Assembly: GCA_045658525.1 (NCBI GenBank)
Contig: JAZOVD010000018.1
Span: forward strand, 1 to 16,644
Direction of reading: 5' to 3'
Length of the DNA: 16,644 bases
Source of the DNA: SIG673 sp045658525
GTDB lineage: Bacteria; Bacillota; Clostridia; Oscillospirales; CAG-272
The translations under genes and the position numbers were made by a program. The notes beneath the pieces are model-generated. The model was not told where the DNA came from, searched no databases, and worked only from the letters and a program-made list of their open reading frames with translations. Shown piece after piece: positions 1 through 7,700 of the stretch. Each line of letters opens with the position of its first letter. The stretch's first letter is position 1.

Positions 1-117
1 CTTTTTCGTACTCTTTGTACTTTCTCTCTCATCGTTGTTCAATTTTCAAAGATCATCTCGCCACTCGCCTTTTTGCGAGCGCCTGATTATTATATCACTT
101 TTATTCCCTTTTGTCAA
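1..117 (-). promoter_or_regulatory. rRNA-type promoter and leader (minus strand, runs off left edge)
   Basis: Read on the minus strand, TTGACA (117-112), a 17-nt spacer and TATAAT (94-89) form a perfect sigma-70/SigA promoter. The transcript then holds a small CTCGC/GCGAG hairpin (79-75 with 68-64, 6-nt loop) and the element TGATCTTTGAAAATTGAAC (55-37), which closely resembles the boxA antitermination element in Firmicutes rRNA leaders and 16S-23S spacers. A small GTAC hairpin follows at 20-8. No open reading frame or rRNA sequence is reached before the edge. The inferred gene to the left is a 16S rRNA operon; a tRNA or other stable-RNA operon is the main alternative. Confidence 0.65.
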
Positions 118-259
118 TACTTTTTTTATCTATTTTTTAGATTTGTTTATTTTTACAATTCGCTCCCATTTTAACACTATTCTTTTTGTGAAAATATGAT
201 AAAACCTCTACAAAAATCAAGTAAAAAGATTTTTTGATACCGCTTTGAAACAAAAATCC

Positions 260-288
260 TTGACAGATTTAAAAAATAATGTTATCAT
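260..288 (+). promoter_or_regulatory. SigA promoter of the five-TM membrane protein gene
   Basis: TTGACA (260-265), a 17-nt spacer and TATCAT (283-288) match a SigA promoter in all but one base. The predicted transcript start is near 295. This lies downstream of the TTG at 245 that opens the longest frame, so that start cannot be the one used from this promoter. Confidence 0.75.
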
Positions 289-355
289 ATTTATATATAG
301 CGACACGATTTTACTTTATTCGCGCTTTGCGCCTTACATATCGGAGGTTTTTGTT

Positions 356-1756
356 TTGTCACCAAAACTCATCTTATACATTATAGCTACTTTGCTTATG
401 GTAAAAAGCCTTATATCTTTCATATTTAAAACACTGTCCGCCAAGAGCTTTCGCAAGAAAGTCGCCCTGCCGCGCGGCTTTGCCGAGGGAGTAATGACCG
501 GCAGCGCTTACCCCATTCTCATAATAACACTTGTGCTTCTGCTTATACAGAGCGTGCTTTTCTTCGTATTACCTTCCAAAGCAGAACCAATGGCAATATT
601 GAGACTCTTCCTTTTTATTATAACGTTCTTTGCGTTTATATATTTTGACCGCAAAACACCCTCGCTTCGCGCATATTGGTTCGGCAAAAACGCGATGTGG
701 GAAAAGCGCGGAGAGAACGGCAAGATCCCTTATACCGATATTTACTGCGCTAAGGTATCCCCGAAGATCTCGTTACCCGGATCAAGCGGTCAGCAGCTTT
801 GCAAGATCTCATTTTTCGTAAAGGATAAAAAACTGTTTTTCGGTCGAAAGAAATACGTTTGCCGTATGACCTCTTACGCTATCAACGAGCTTGCAAACCA
901 GGTCGAGTTCAACGGACGTTCTCATTCTCATGCGCTCGCTTTGCCGTTTAAAAAGCGCGTGCTTTCCTTTGTCCTTTCAGTGTTGCTCACTTTAATAACA
1001 GTTTCCCTTATACTTCCCGTATTTTCTTTTGGAATATTGAATAACGAAACCTATTCAGGTGCTGAAATAATATATAACGAGCCTTTAAAAACTATCTCCC
1101 CTATAACGGAAATAGCGTTTATAGACGGAAAGCTGTGCGTTTATTATAAGAACATTGAGGCGGCAGAGTTCTACACGCCAGACGGAAGCTTTGCTTACGC
1201 TTTGTCTTTCCCCGCGTCGGGACTGAAAAGCTCCGAGTTTTCAGTTAAAGACGGCACTGTTAATTACCGTTACGGAGATACGATACTGCGTCACTCACCA
1301 TTGACCGGCGAGACCAACGTATCAAAATACACGATCGAACACAATACTCTTTTTGAGAAAACCAAAGAGCCCACAGTTTCAGATACGGGGGATATATATA
1401 CCCACGACCGTCATTCGGTCTTACGCAAGGATTACGGAAAAGAAGGATACGGAAGGTTTTTATCCCGTTCTCCTTTTATCAAGCTGTTCGATATTGAGGT
1501 AACGTGGACCTTAACGGCGATGCTTCTCACGCTTGCTTTCGTTATACATTTTATTCTTGCCGACAAGCCAAAGAACATTCCCGCTCCAAGACCTCAAAAA
1601 ACGGAGAGCGTAAGCGAACCGCCAAGACCCGAGCCGCCGACGAGCGTTCCACCGAGGTTTGAGCCTCCGAAAAAAAATACCCAAGTAAAAGAAAACAAGA
1701 AAAAGGAGAAGAAATCCTCTTACGACGATTCGCTCCCCGACGATTGGATGATATAA
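356..1756 (+). CDS. Hypothetical membrane protein with five TM segments and an extracytoplasmic repeat-like loop
   Basis: No family was recognised. The TTG at 356 is the chosen start: GGAGG at 343-347 sits 8 nt upstream, and the promoter at 260-288 lies inside the longer frame that begins at 245. The 466-aa product has hydrophobic segments near residues 4-24, 52-72, 79-97, 203-225 and 382-402. Residues 98-202 are basic and probably cytosolic. Residues 226-380 form one soluble loop between TM4 and TM5, with short strand-like repeats (IDGKLCVYYKN, TPDGSFAYALSF, VKDGTVNYRYGD) that suggest beta-propeller-like blades. The tail (403-466) is Pro-rich, then Lys-rich, ending in acidic DDWMI. An extracytoplasmic binding or sensing role is only a guess. 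The gene is monocistronic, ending at the terminator at 1761-1790. Confidence 0.8.
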   Translation: MSPKLILYIIATLLMVKSLISFIFKTLSAKSFRKKVALPRGFAEGVMTGSAYPILIITLVLLLIQSVLFFVLPSKAEPMAILRLFLFIITFFAFIYFDRKTPSLRAYWFGKNAMWEKRGENGKIPYTDIYCAKVSPKISLPGSSGQQLCKISFFVKDKKLFFGRKKYVCRMTSYAINELANQVEFNGRSHSHALALPFKKRVLSFVLSVLLTLITVSLILPVFSFGILNNETYSGAEIIYNEPLKTISPITEIAFIDGKLCVYYKNIEAAEFYTPDGSFAYALSFPASGLKSSEFSVKDGTVNYRYGDTILRHSPLTGETNVSKYTIEHNTLFEKTKEPTVSDTGDIYTHDRHSVLRKDYGKEGYGRFLSRSPFIKLFDIEVTWTLTAMLLTLAFVIHFILADKPKNIPAPRPQKTESVSEPPRPEPPTSVPPRFEPPKKNTQVKENKKKEKKSSYDDSLPDDWMI

Positions 1757-1760
1757 CTTA

Positions 1761-1790
1761 AAAACTCGACCGAAATCGGTCGAGTTTTTT
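1761..1790. terminator. Bidirectional intrinsic terminator
   Basis: A near-perfect hairpin pairs CTCGACCGA (1765-1773) with TCGGTCGAG (1776-1784). A-runs flank it on the left and a T-run (1785-1790) on the right, so it works on both strands. It separates the membrane protein gene (+) from the S1-domain gene (-), whose TAA stop (1791-1789) overlaps the T-run. Confidence 0.85.
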
Positions 1791-2724
1791 ATCTTTCTTT
1801 TTCAAAAACGCTTCCTATCTTTCTTGGACATTCCTTCGGAGAATACACCCATTCGTCTATATGCTCTCTTTTCGGCAAAAAATATTCGGGTACGCGTACA
1901 CGAGTCTCGCTTTTCGAGGAATCTATTATCACGAGCTTTATCTTCATACGCTCCGGTATCATATTTTTTATATAGACAGCCGCGGTCTGACCTACCGTTA
2001 CACCGTCTCTCACCTCGGCAAGTCCAGCAAGATTCGGCGCAAGCTCTACGAAAACTCCGTACTCCTCTACGCTTCTGACTATCCCAGCAACCGTCTGTCC
2101 AACGGTAAACGCGGCGGCGTTCTCCTCCCACGTTCCGAGCAGCTCCTTATGGCTGACGTAAACGCGTCCCGTATCGTAATCAACGCTTTTTACAACTGCT
2201 TTGATCGGCATACCTACCGTAAATCTATCCTTTGGGTGCGAAATACGCGAAACGGAAATACAGTCTATCGAAAGCAGAGAGATGACCCCACAGCCTATAT
2301 CCACAAAAGCCCCAAACTGCTCCATATGAGTTATCTTCGCGTCTATTATATCTCCCGATATAAGGCTCATTATGTAGTAACGCATACACTCCGCCTGAGC
2401 CGCGCGCCTTGAAAGCATAACCAACGGCTTTCCGTCATCACCGTTTTCTATCCCCATGACCTTGAAGCATACAGCCTTTCCAACACGCGTTATGACCGCT
2501 ATATCCTTTGCCTCGCCCTCGGAATAGAGTACCTCCTCTTTTGGAATGATACCCTTTATTCCGCAAAGATCAACAGTTATGTTAAGATCCCCGTCGCACA
2601 TTACCGCCATTCCTTCAAGTATCTTTCCCTGAGCCATAGCTCTTTCAAGTCCTTGCAACGATGTTATATATTCCCTGTTTTCGTGTGTCGCTATAATATT
2701 TCCTTCCGGCAAATACCTATTCAT
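1789..2724 (-). CDS. S1 RNA-binding domain protein (short clostridial S1-like protein)
   Basis: A 311-aa protein with three S1/OB-fold-like segments. The first is degenerate (about residues 33-107). The second is canonical (about 122-193, with ITHMEQFGAFVDIG followed by SRISHPKDRF). The third spans about 206-268 (GIVRSVEEYGVFVEL). S1 domains bind single-stranded RNA. Clostridial proteins of this type are often labelled ribosomal protein S1, but this one is much shorter than the four- to six-domain S1, so a ribosome-associated or mRNA-binding role is inferred. The start at 2724 (MNRYLPEG) was chosen over the TTG at 2784: the 20-residue extension is just basic, and MxxYLPEG is a typical beginning as I recall it. 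The ribosome binding site is weak (AAAGGGA, 12 nt upstream). No convincing promoter was seen. Confidence 0.85.
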   Translation of the reverse strand: MNRYLPEGNIIATHENREYITSLQGLERAMAQGKILEGMAVMCDGDLNITVDLCGIKGIIPKEEVLYSEGEAKDIAVITRVGKAVCFKVMGIENGDDGKPLVMLSRRAAQAECMRYYIMSLISGDIIDAKITHMEQFGAFVDIGCGVISLLSIDCISVSRISHPKDRFTVGMPIKAVVKSVDYDTGRVYVSHKELLGTWEENAAAFTVGQTVAGIVRSVEEYGVFVELAPNLAGLAEVRDGVTVGQTAAVYIKNMIPERMKIKLVIIDSSKSETRVRVPEYFLPKREHIDEWVYSPKECPRKIGSVFEKER

Positions 2725-2859
2725 TTTTATGACCGTTCCCTTTCTTTTCCGTTTTGAACCTTTACATTCTATTCGCAAAAGCAAGGAGATATGCCTGACT
2801 TATATGCCGTATATAAATAAAATTTACAAATTGATATGGAAATTAAAGTTAAGCCAAGG

Positions 2860-2865
2860 TATAAT
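2860..2865 (+). promoter_or_regulatory. Possible -10 element for the 100-aa hypothetical gene
   Basis: A consensus TATAAT at 2860-2865 lies 57 bp before the ATG at 2917. There is no good -35 at 16-18 nt spacing; TTGATA at 2831 is 23 nt away. It is the best candidate for this gene, and it falls inside the longer frame that begins at 2836, supporting the later start. Confidence 0.4.
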
Positions 2866-2916
2866 ATATGTATTACTTATGCTTATATTTTGAAATACGA
2901 AAGGAGACTGCATAAA

Positions 2917-3219
2917 ATGGGGTCTGTTAATATTGATAAATACGTTACTTTCAGAGGTCACCCTCTTGTTCTGTGCGATAACAATTTCATCGTTTACGGC
3001 AATCTCAGCGAGCAGGCGTTCGCGGAGATCATTATAATGGGTGAACAGGAAATAAAGAACGGAGATACCTCCGTTACCGTTCCCGGAATGATGATGGTCA
3101 CCATCAAATCCACAAAGAACGGAAACGAGGTGCTTCGCGCAAACGAGTTTAAAAACGGTCTTTGGGAAGCTCTTGATTATTCTTATGAGCAGATAGAACG
3201 CTTCAACCGTAAAAAGTAA
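2917..3219 (+). CDS. Hypothetical protein, 100 aa
   Basis: No family was recognised. The ATG at 2917 is chosen because AAGGAG (2901-2906) precedes it by 10 nt and a TATAAT box lies at 2860, inside the longer frame from 2836. The product is soluble and compact, with predicted strands around HPLVLCDNNFIVYGNL (15-30), a helix around residues 30-47, a TSVTVPGMMMVTIKS strand pair (51-65), and a C-terminal helix (about 82-96) ending in basic NRKK. There are no TM segments, signal peptide or cysteine cluster. It is alone between two minus-strand genes and ends at the bidirectional terminator 3223-3251. The clear ribosome binding site and own terminator support a real gene. Confidence 0.75.
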   Translation: MGSVNIDKYVTFRGHPLVLCDNNFIVYGNLSEQAFAEIIIMGEQEIKNGDTSVTVPGMMMVTIKSTKNGNEVLRANEFKNGLWEALDYSYEQIERFNRKK

Positions 3220-3222
3220 TTT

Positions 3223-3251
3223 AAAAAACGACAGCTTACGCTGTCGTTTTT
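3223..3251. terminator. Bidirectional intrinsic terminator
   Basis: CGACAGC (3229-3235) pairs with GCTGTCG (3240-3246) across a TTAC loop. A6 on the left and T5 on the right extend the stem and give a U-tract in both directions. It ends the 100-aa gene (+) and the trmB/YbaK-type operon (-). Confidence 0.9.
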
Positions 3252-3255
3252 GTTT

Positions 3256-3714
3256 TCAGCAAACCTCTACCCATTCGGGAAAGCCCGTACATTTTTCAAG
3301 CTCATCTACGGTAAGACTAACCGTAGCATCGCACGCGCCCGCCGCTACGTGGACTACCTCGAAGCGTTTGAGAGAAACGTCAAGATATACCTTGACTCCG
3401 TCGTTAAGCGCAAACGGGCACACACCACCCGGAACGTGACCGATGATCTCGTTTACCGAGTCCCACGGAACCATTTTCGCTTTCTTTCCGAACACCTCCT
3501 TGTATTTGGCGTTCTGCACCCTTGAATCCCCCGTGCATACGACAACTATCGGAGCTTCGTCAAGAAGAAACGACATCGTTTTCGCTATTTGAGCCTGCTC
3601 GCATCCTATATTGTTCGCCGCGTGCTCTACCGTATCGCAAGGAGTTTCGTGTACCGTAACGCGGTCACCAAGCCCGACTCCGTTAAAAAACTCCTGCACC
3701 TTTTCGTATGACAT
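3256..3714 (-). CDS. YbaK/EbsC-type aminoacyl-tRNA deacylase
   Basis: A 152-aa stand-alone editing-domain protein. Members of this superfamily (YbaK, ProXp, the INS domain of prolyl-tRNA synthetase) hydrolyse mischarged aminoacyl-tRNAs in the cytosol, typically Cys- or Ala-tRNAPro. The sequence shows the conserved catalytic-type lysine in IAKTMSF (Lys45), a GDSRVQNAKYKEVFG segment (62-76) and the signature GHVPGGVCPFA (92-102). Length fits the family (about 150-160 aa). The ATG at 3714 has a good AGGAG site. It starts 13 bp after the trmB stop, so the two are probably one transcript. Which mischarged tRNA it edits cannot be told from sequence alone. Confidence 0.9.
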   Translation of the reverse strand: MSYEKVQEFFNGVGLGDRVTVHETPCDTVEHAANNIGCEQAQIAKTMSFLLDEAPIVVVCTGDSRVQNAKYKEVFGKKAKMVPWDSVNEIIGHVPGGVCPFALNDGVKVYLDVSLKRFEVVHVAAGACDATVSLTVDELEKCTGFPEWVEVC

Positions 3715-3727
3715 ATAATGCTTCTCC

Positions 3728-4336
3728 TTATTTATAAGCTTCCACTCGGTTTATCGCAAAACCCTTCGCGGAAAAGTTGTTTTCGTATTCCGTGTGTATG
3801 TTATCCTTTTCGTATTCGCTGTTATGAAGATCGTAAGTAAGCTTTTCAAATCTGAATCCCGCTTCACGAAGCGTTTCAAGCGAATAGTCAAACAGTATCC
3901 TGTTATCCGTCTTAAAAAATATCGCTCCGTCGGGAGCAAGGAGCTTTTTGTATATTTCAAGATACTTTGGCGCGGTCAAACGGCGTTTTGCGTGCTTGGG
4001 TCTCGGCCACGGATCGGAAAAGTTGAGATATATCCTGCTGACACTTCCCTCTTCAAAATATTCGGCAAGCGTTTCAGCGTCCGCGCAAAGGAGCTTTACG
4101 TTTTTCAGCTCTGCCTTTTTCACCTTTTCAGCCGCAAGCAGAAGCACGTCCGACATTTTTTCTATCGCCACAAACTGCGTATCGGGGTTCTTTTCCGCAA
4201 GAGAAAGCATAAAGCCTCCCTTTCCGCAACCTATCTCGATCATAACTTCCTTTAACTTACACGGCTTTTCGTTAAGAAGATAGTCGGCGCAGCTCTGCAT
4301 ACGGGCTTCGCCGTTTTTCTTTTTTCTCATTCTCAT
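3728..4336 (-). CDS. trmB: tRNA (guanine-N7-)-methyltransferase TrmB
   Basis: SAM-dependent enzyme that makes m7G at position 46 of the tRNA variable loop. The 202-aa product has the SAM-binding motif EIGCGKGGF (34-42), the acidic IEK end of the next strand (58-60), the family signature NFSDPWPRPKHAKRRL (105-120), KTD (142-144) and the TEYE motif (182-185). The start at 4336 (MRMRKKKNGE) is the usual TrmB beginning and has AAGG 10 nt upstream; the TTG at 4360 would add eight non-conserved residues. It is the first gene of a two-gene operon with the YbaK-type deacylase, both acting on tRNA. Confidence 0.95.
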   Translation of the reverse strand: MRMRKKKNGEARMQSCADYLLNEKPCKLKEVMIEIGCGKGGFMLSLAEKNPDTQFVAIEKMSDVLLLAAEKVKKAELKNVKLLCADAETLAEYFEEGSVSRIYLNFSDPWPRPKHAKRRLTAPKYLEIYKKLLAPDGAIFFKTDNRILFDYSLETLREAGFRFEKLTYDLHNSEYEKDNIHTEYENNFSAKGFAINRVEAYK

Positions 4337-4372
4337 ACTGTTATTACCTTGATTTATCAAATTTTATAGCTT

Positions 4373-4401
4373 ATTATAATACTGATAAGAAAAAAATGCA
4401 A
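4373..4401 (-). promoter_or_regulatory. Promoter of the trmB operon
   Basis: On the minus strand, TTGCAT (4401-4396), a 17-nt spacer and TATAAT (4378-4373) form a good SigA promoter. The -10 lies 37 bp upstream of the trmB ATG. Confidence 0.75.
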
Positions 4402-4444
4402 TAATATAAATGTAAATTTTCGGATTTTAAGCTTCTGCGAATAA

Positions 4445-4472
4445 TTGACCATATATTTTCGCATATTATTTT
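4445..4472 (+). promoter_or_regulatory. Possible promoter of the DUF378 gene
   Basis: TTGACC (4445-4450), a 16-nt spacer and TATTTT (4467-4472) give a plausible weak promoter. The transcript would start near 4480, just ahead of the ribosome binding site at 4494. The -35 coincides with the TTG that opens the longest frame, arguing against that start. Confidence 0.4.
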
Positions 4473-4510
4473 CGGGAATAGATCCCACAAAGAAAGGAAC
4501 GGTAATCCTT

Positions 4511-4723
4511 ATGTTGGACAGAATAGCTCTTATATTGCTCATCATAGGCGGAATAAACTGGGGAAGCATAGGACTTTTCAGATTTGATTTAGTCGCTTGG
4601 TTATTCGGAGGTCAGGACGCTATCATCAGCCGTATAATATATACGATAGTCGGTCTCTCCGCACTTTGGTGCCTCTCACTCCTTTTCCGTCCTTCAAATG
4701 AAGTTTTAAGTGACTCTAACTGA
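4511..4723 (+). CDS. DUF378 family small membrane protein (YuzA-like)
   Basis: A 70-aa protein with two membrane helices, about residues 4-24 and 42-59. The DUF378 signature is clear: LLIIGGINWGSIGLF (9-23), FDLVAWLFGG (25-34) and IIYTIVGLSALW (42-53). Function is unknown across the family. The ATG at 4511 is preceded by AAGGA (4494-4498), and its length matches the family (60-75 aa); the longer frame from 4445 runs over a likely promoter. It is a single-gene unit ending at the terminator 4736-4769. Confidence 0.9.
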   Translation: MLDRIALILLIIGGINWGSIGLFRFDLVAWLFGGQDAIISRIIYTIVGLSALWCLSLLFRPSNEVLSDSN

Positions 4724-4735
4724 TTTTCAAAAAAG

Positions 4736-4769
4736 AAAACGGCTGTCGCCTATGGCAACAGCCGTTTTT
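4736..4769. terminator. Bidirectional intrinsic terminator
   Basis: CGGCTGT (4740-4746) pairs with ACAGCCG (4758-4764); after one mismatch, GCC/GGC continue around a TAT loop. A-run on the left and T5 on the right serve both strands. It ends the DUF378 gene (+) and the large surface protein gene (-). Confidence 0.9.
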
Positions 4770-4788
4770 GTTTTGTCAAGTTTTCGAG

Positions 4789-7700
4789 TTATATCCTTTT
4801 AGATTTAAGCTTTACGACGTTACCGCCCGCAATAACTATCATCTTTACCGCGTCCATACTGAAATCGTGAGCCTTTACAGTCAGGTTTTTATCAAGTATT
4901 CCGCGCGCGAGCACCTTTACAAAGTGTATGTTCTTGGGAACAAGATGCTTTGCTTTAAGAGCGTTGATAGTGACTACGTCACCGTCCGAGAACGCCGCGG
5001 ATATAGTATCTATATTGACTATACCCTTGCGTCTGCCGTAGGTGATCTCGTCATCACTTTCGAGCTCAGTCTCAACGAACGGCGTTGCCGCCTCGTCGGG
5101 AATAGCCGCAACGTCCTCAGCTGATACACGCTTCATTATAGGCATACCCTCGTTCATAAGGTTGAACTTACCGCTCTTCATAGCCTCGAAGTCAGCGTTT
5201 ACGACCTCTCCGCTTCCGTCCGTCATAAGCATCTTTATAGCGCCGCGATCAATGAGCTGCTGCTTATCCTCGTAAGGAAGAAGCTCAAATTTATCCTCAG
5301 GCTGATATTTCTGCGGTATTCCCGCCTCGTCGAACATCATCTTTATAAGCTCAGCAGCGTACTTGCAGCCTCTGCCCGATCTGACCCTTACCATAACGGG
5401 AACGCTTTCGTATTTCTTTACTCCGCCAACGTTCTCAAAGGAATACTTCGTTCCTTCGAGAGATTCGGGAGCTATTGCCATACACAGACAGAGGGTCTTA
5501 CCTCTGAATATCATATGCACGTAGTTCTTGCCTTTAAGGAAGTATCTTTCCTTTTTCCAGCTACGGCGTTTCTTGATCTTATAGGAAAGCAGAAGCTCTG
5601 AAAGCTCGTAATAACGTCTCTGTACCTCTTCGGTTGACTGAACGAGCTTTGATTCAAAGCTGTAATCGTAGGTAACGTATATTCTGTCACCGAAGATACC
5701 GGAGAATACCTTCTTATCCTCCTCGTCGTCTCCCTCGGCGTCGTCGGGAAGTGCGACCATTATCTCCTCGTCGTCGCTTTCATCATTTTCCTCGGGAGTC
5801 TCGTCCTCCTCCTCGTCAGCGTCTCCGCCAACAACGGGAAGTATAAGTATCTTCTTAGATCTGTCGGAGCTTTCGTCGGTTTCGTCAACCTCTTCCGTTT
5901 CCTCAACCACAGTCTCCACAACGTCCTCTGTCGGCTCCTCCGCCTCCTCGACGTTTTCTTCTTCCTGTTCTTCCTCGGACTCGTCAGCAGCTACAACAAC
6001 AGGCTGAACCTCAGGCTCTTCCTTAGCGGCTTCTTCCTCGACGACCTCCTCGGCAGCTTCTTCCTCAACGGGTTCTTCAACCTCTTCCGTTTCCTCCTCA
6101 GCTACCTCCTCATTTTCCTCAGCTATCTCCTCGGGTGCTTCCTCGGAAACCGCTTCTACGTTTTCGGTAGTTATCTCGGTAACGGTATTTTCAGAAATCT
6201 CCTCGGCCGTTTCCTCGCTGACCTCCTCGGTCTCCTCGGCTTCCTCAGCCTTGGGCTTAGATACGCTCTTTTTGATCTGGTAAGCAAGAACTCCGCCACC
6301 AACGACCGAAAGAGCACCGAGTACGATAAGCGCGGGGATTATTCCCGCAGGCGTAAATACCACCGCAAGTATCGGCAAAGCAAATGAGTACATTTTTTCT
6401 CCACCGCCATTCTCGTCAGAGTTATCCTCCTTACCCGCTTTCTTTCTTCTTACGGCAACTATCGCCGTCGAGATTATTTCAAGCGAGAATATTCCGCCAA
6501 GCACGAAGGCAAGCCACATAAGGTTGATCGTCTGGTCGCCTATTACGGTGAACTCCGTAAGAACGTTGGTATCGAATACAAGGAAATTACCTTCTTTTCT
6601 GGTATCATAGATAAGAACGTCACCGTTCGCGTCATAGGATATGAGTTGAAGTCCGGTAGCCTCACGAAGATTTTCGGGAAGCAAAAGTCTCACAGTATAA
6701 GTACCGTTGTTTTCACTTGCGAATACGTTTCCGTCCGCCTTTATCTCAATATCTACGGTAAGAAGTGCTTTCTTCTTATTTACCGCATCGTATGCCTTTC
6801 CTTCATCAAACGTTCCCGTAACGACCTTATGCGCCTTTACGGTAAGAGGTTTAAGAATGATCTGCTCTACCGTAAGCGCGGATGCGCCAGGCATTCCGTT
6901 TTCGTTTTTAACAGTTGCCCAGAGACCGTTTATCAGAGTGTTATGACCGTCGCCATAATCCTTGTCAGCGTTAACTCCGTCAGCTTTAAGCTCGCCGTTT
7001 GCGATATAGGATATTTCTACCGCCATTATCTTAGCAACTGCTCCCGTGCGGAACGTATTAAGAACGGCATCAGCGTCGGAAACGGTCAGGCTGAGCGCGT
7101 CAAGATCAACAAGTATCGCTTCAAGCTCCGATCCAAGCTCGCCCTGCTGTGTGAAATTGTACTTTCCGCTGTTTTTAAGCTCTCTTACCTTATTGGTAAG
7201 CTCCTCTCTCAATGCCTGACGCTTTAAATTGACCTCTACCGTGTAGAGAACGTCAGCATATATTTCATCAAGACGGGTATTTACAGCGTTATCAGCCGCG
7301 GTATCTCCAAGCACGTCAAGTCCGTTGATCTCGTTTACGTAAGCATCTATTACGGCATCGAAATCAGAGCCGGTCTTATTACCGTTTATCGCGTCTGTGA
7401 TTGCCGTCTTCTTTTTACCGAGAAGATTATCTCTGTAATCGTCAAGCGTTGCCTGCTCAGTCGGCGTATAATTGTTCTTCATATCGTCAAGAGCGGCATT
7501 GATCGCGTTAAGGTCGTCCTTGGTTATATCTGTCTTTTCAAGTATTTCCTTATGCGCCTCGTAGAACTGCAATCTGTGCGCATTCGAGATAGCTCCGTTT
7601 ATAGCGGCAAGACCCTCGTTAAGAGCGTTTGCAACGTTGTTTGAATTTTCAGCCGCCTTTACCTTTTCGGTCGCCTTTTCATAAGCGGAGCTGAGAACGT

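Noticed and set aside
1861..2412. Plus-strand 183-codon frame opposite the S1-domain gene
   Set aside because: Shadow of clear S1 domains on the other strand; composition is not protein-like.
2785..2835. Minus-strand promoter for the S1-domain gene (TTGTAA ... ATATAA)
   Set aside because: The boxes match the consensus poorly and the spacing is 18-19 nt; not strong enough to list.
3794..4283. Plus-strand frames of 111-153 codons across trmB
   Set aside because: They are antisense shadows of a well-identified gene, with no ribosome binding site or family features.
5700..6260. Repetitive CTC/TTC-rich stretch as a possible DNA repeat array or CRISPR
   Set aside because: It is the low-complexity Glu codon run of the acidic linker; there are no equal-length repeats with unique spacers.
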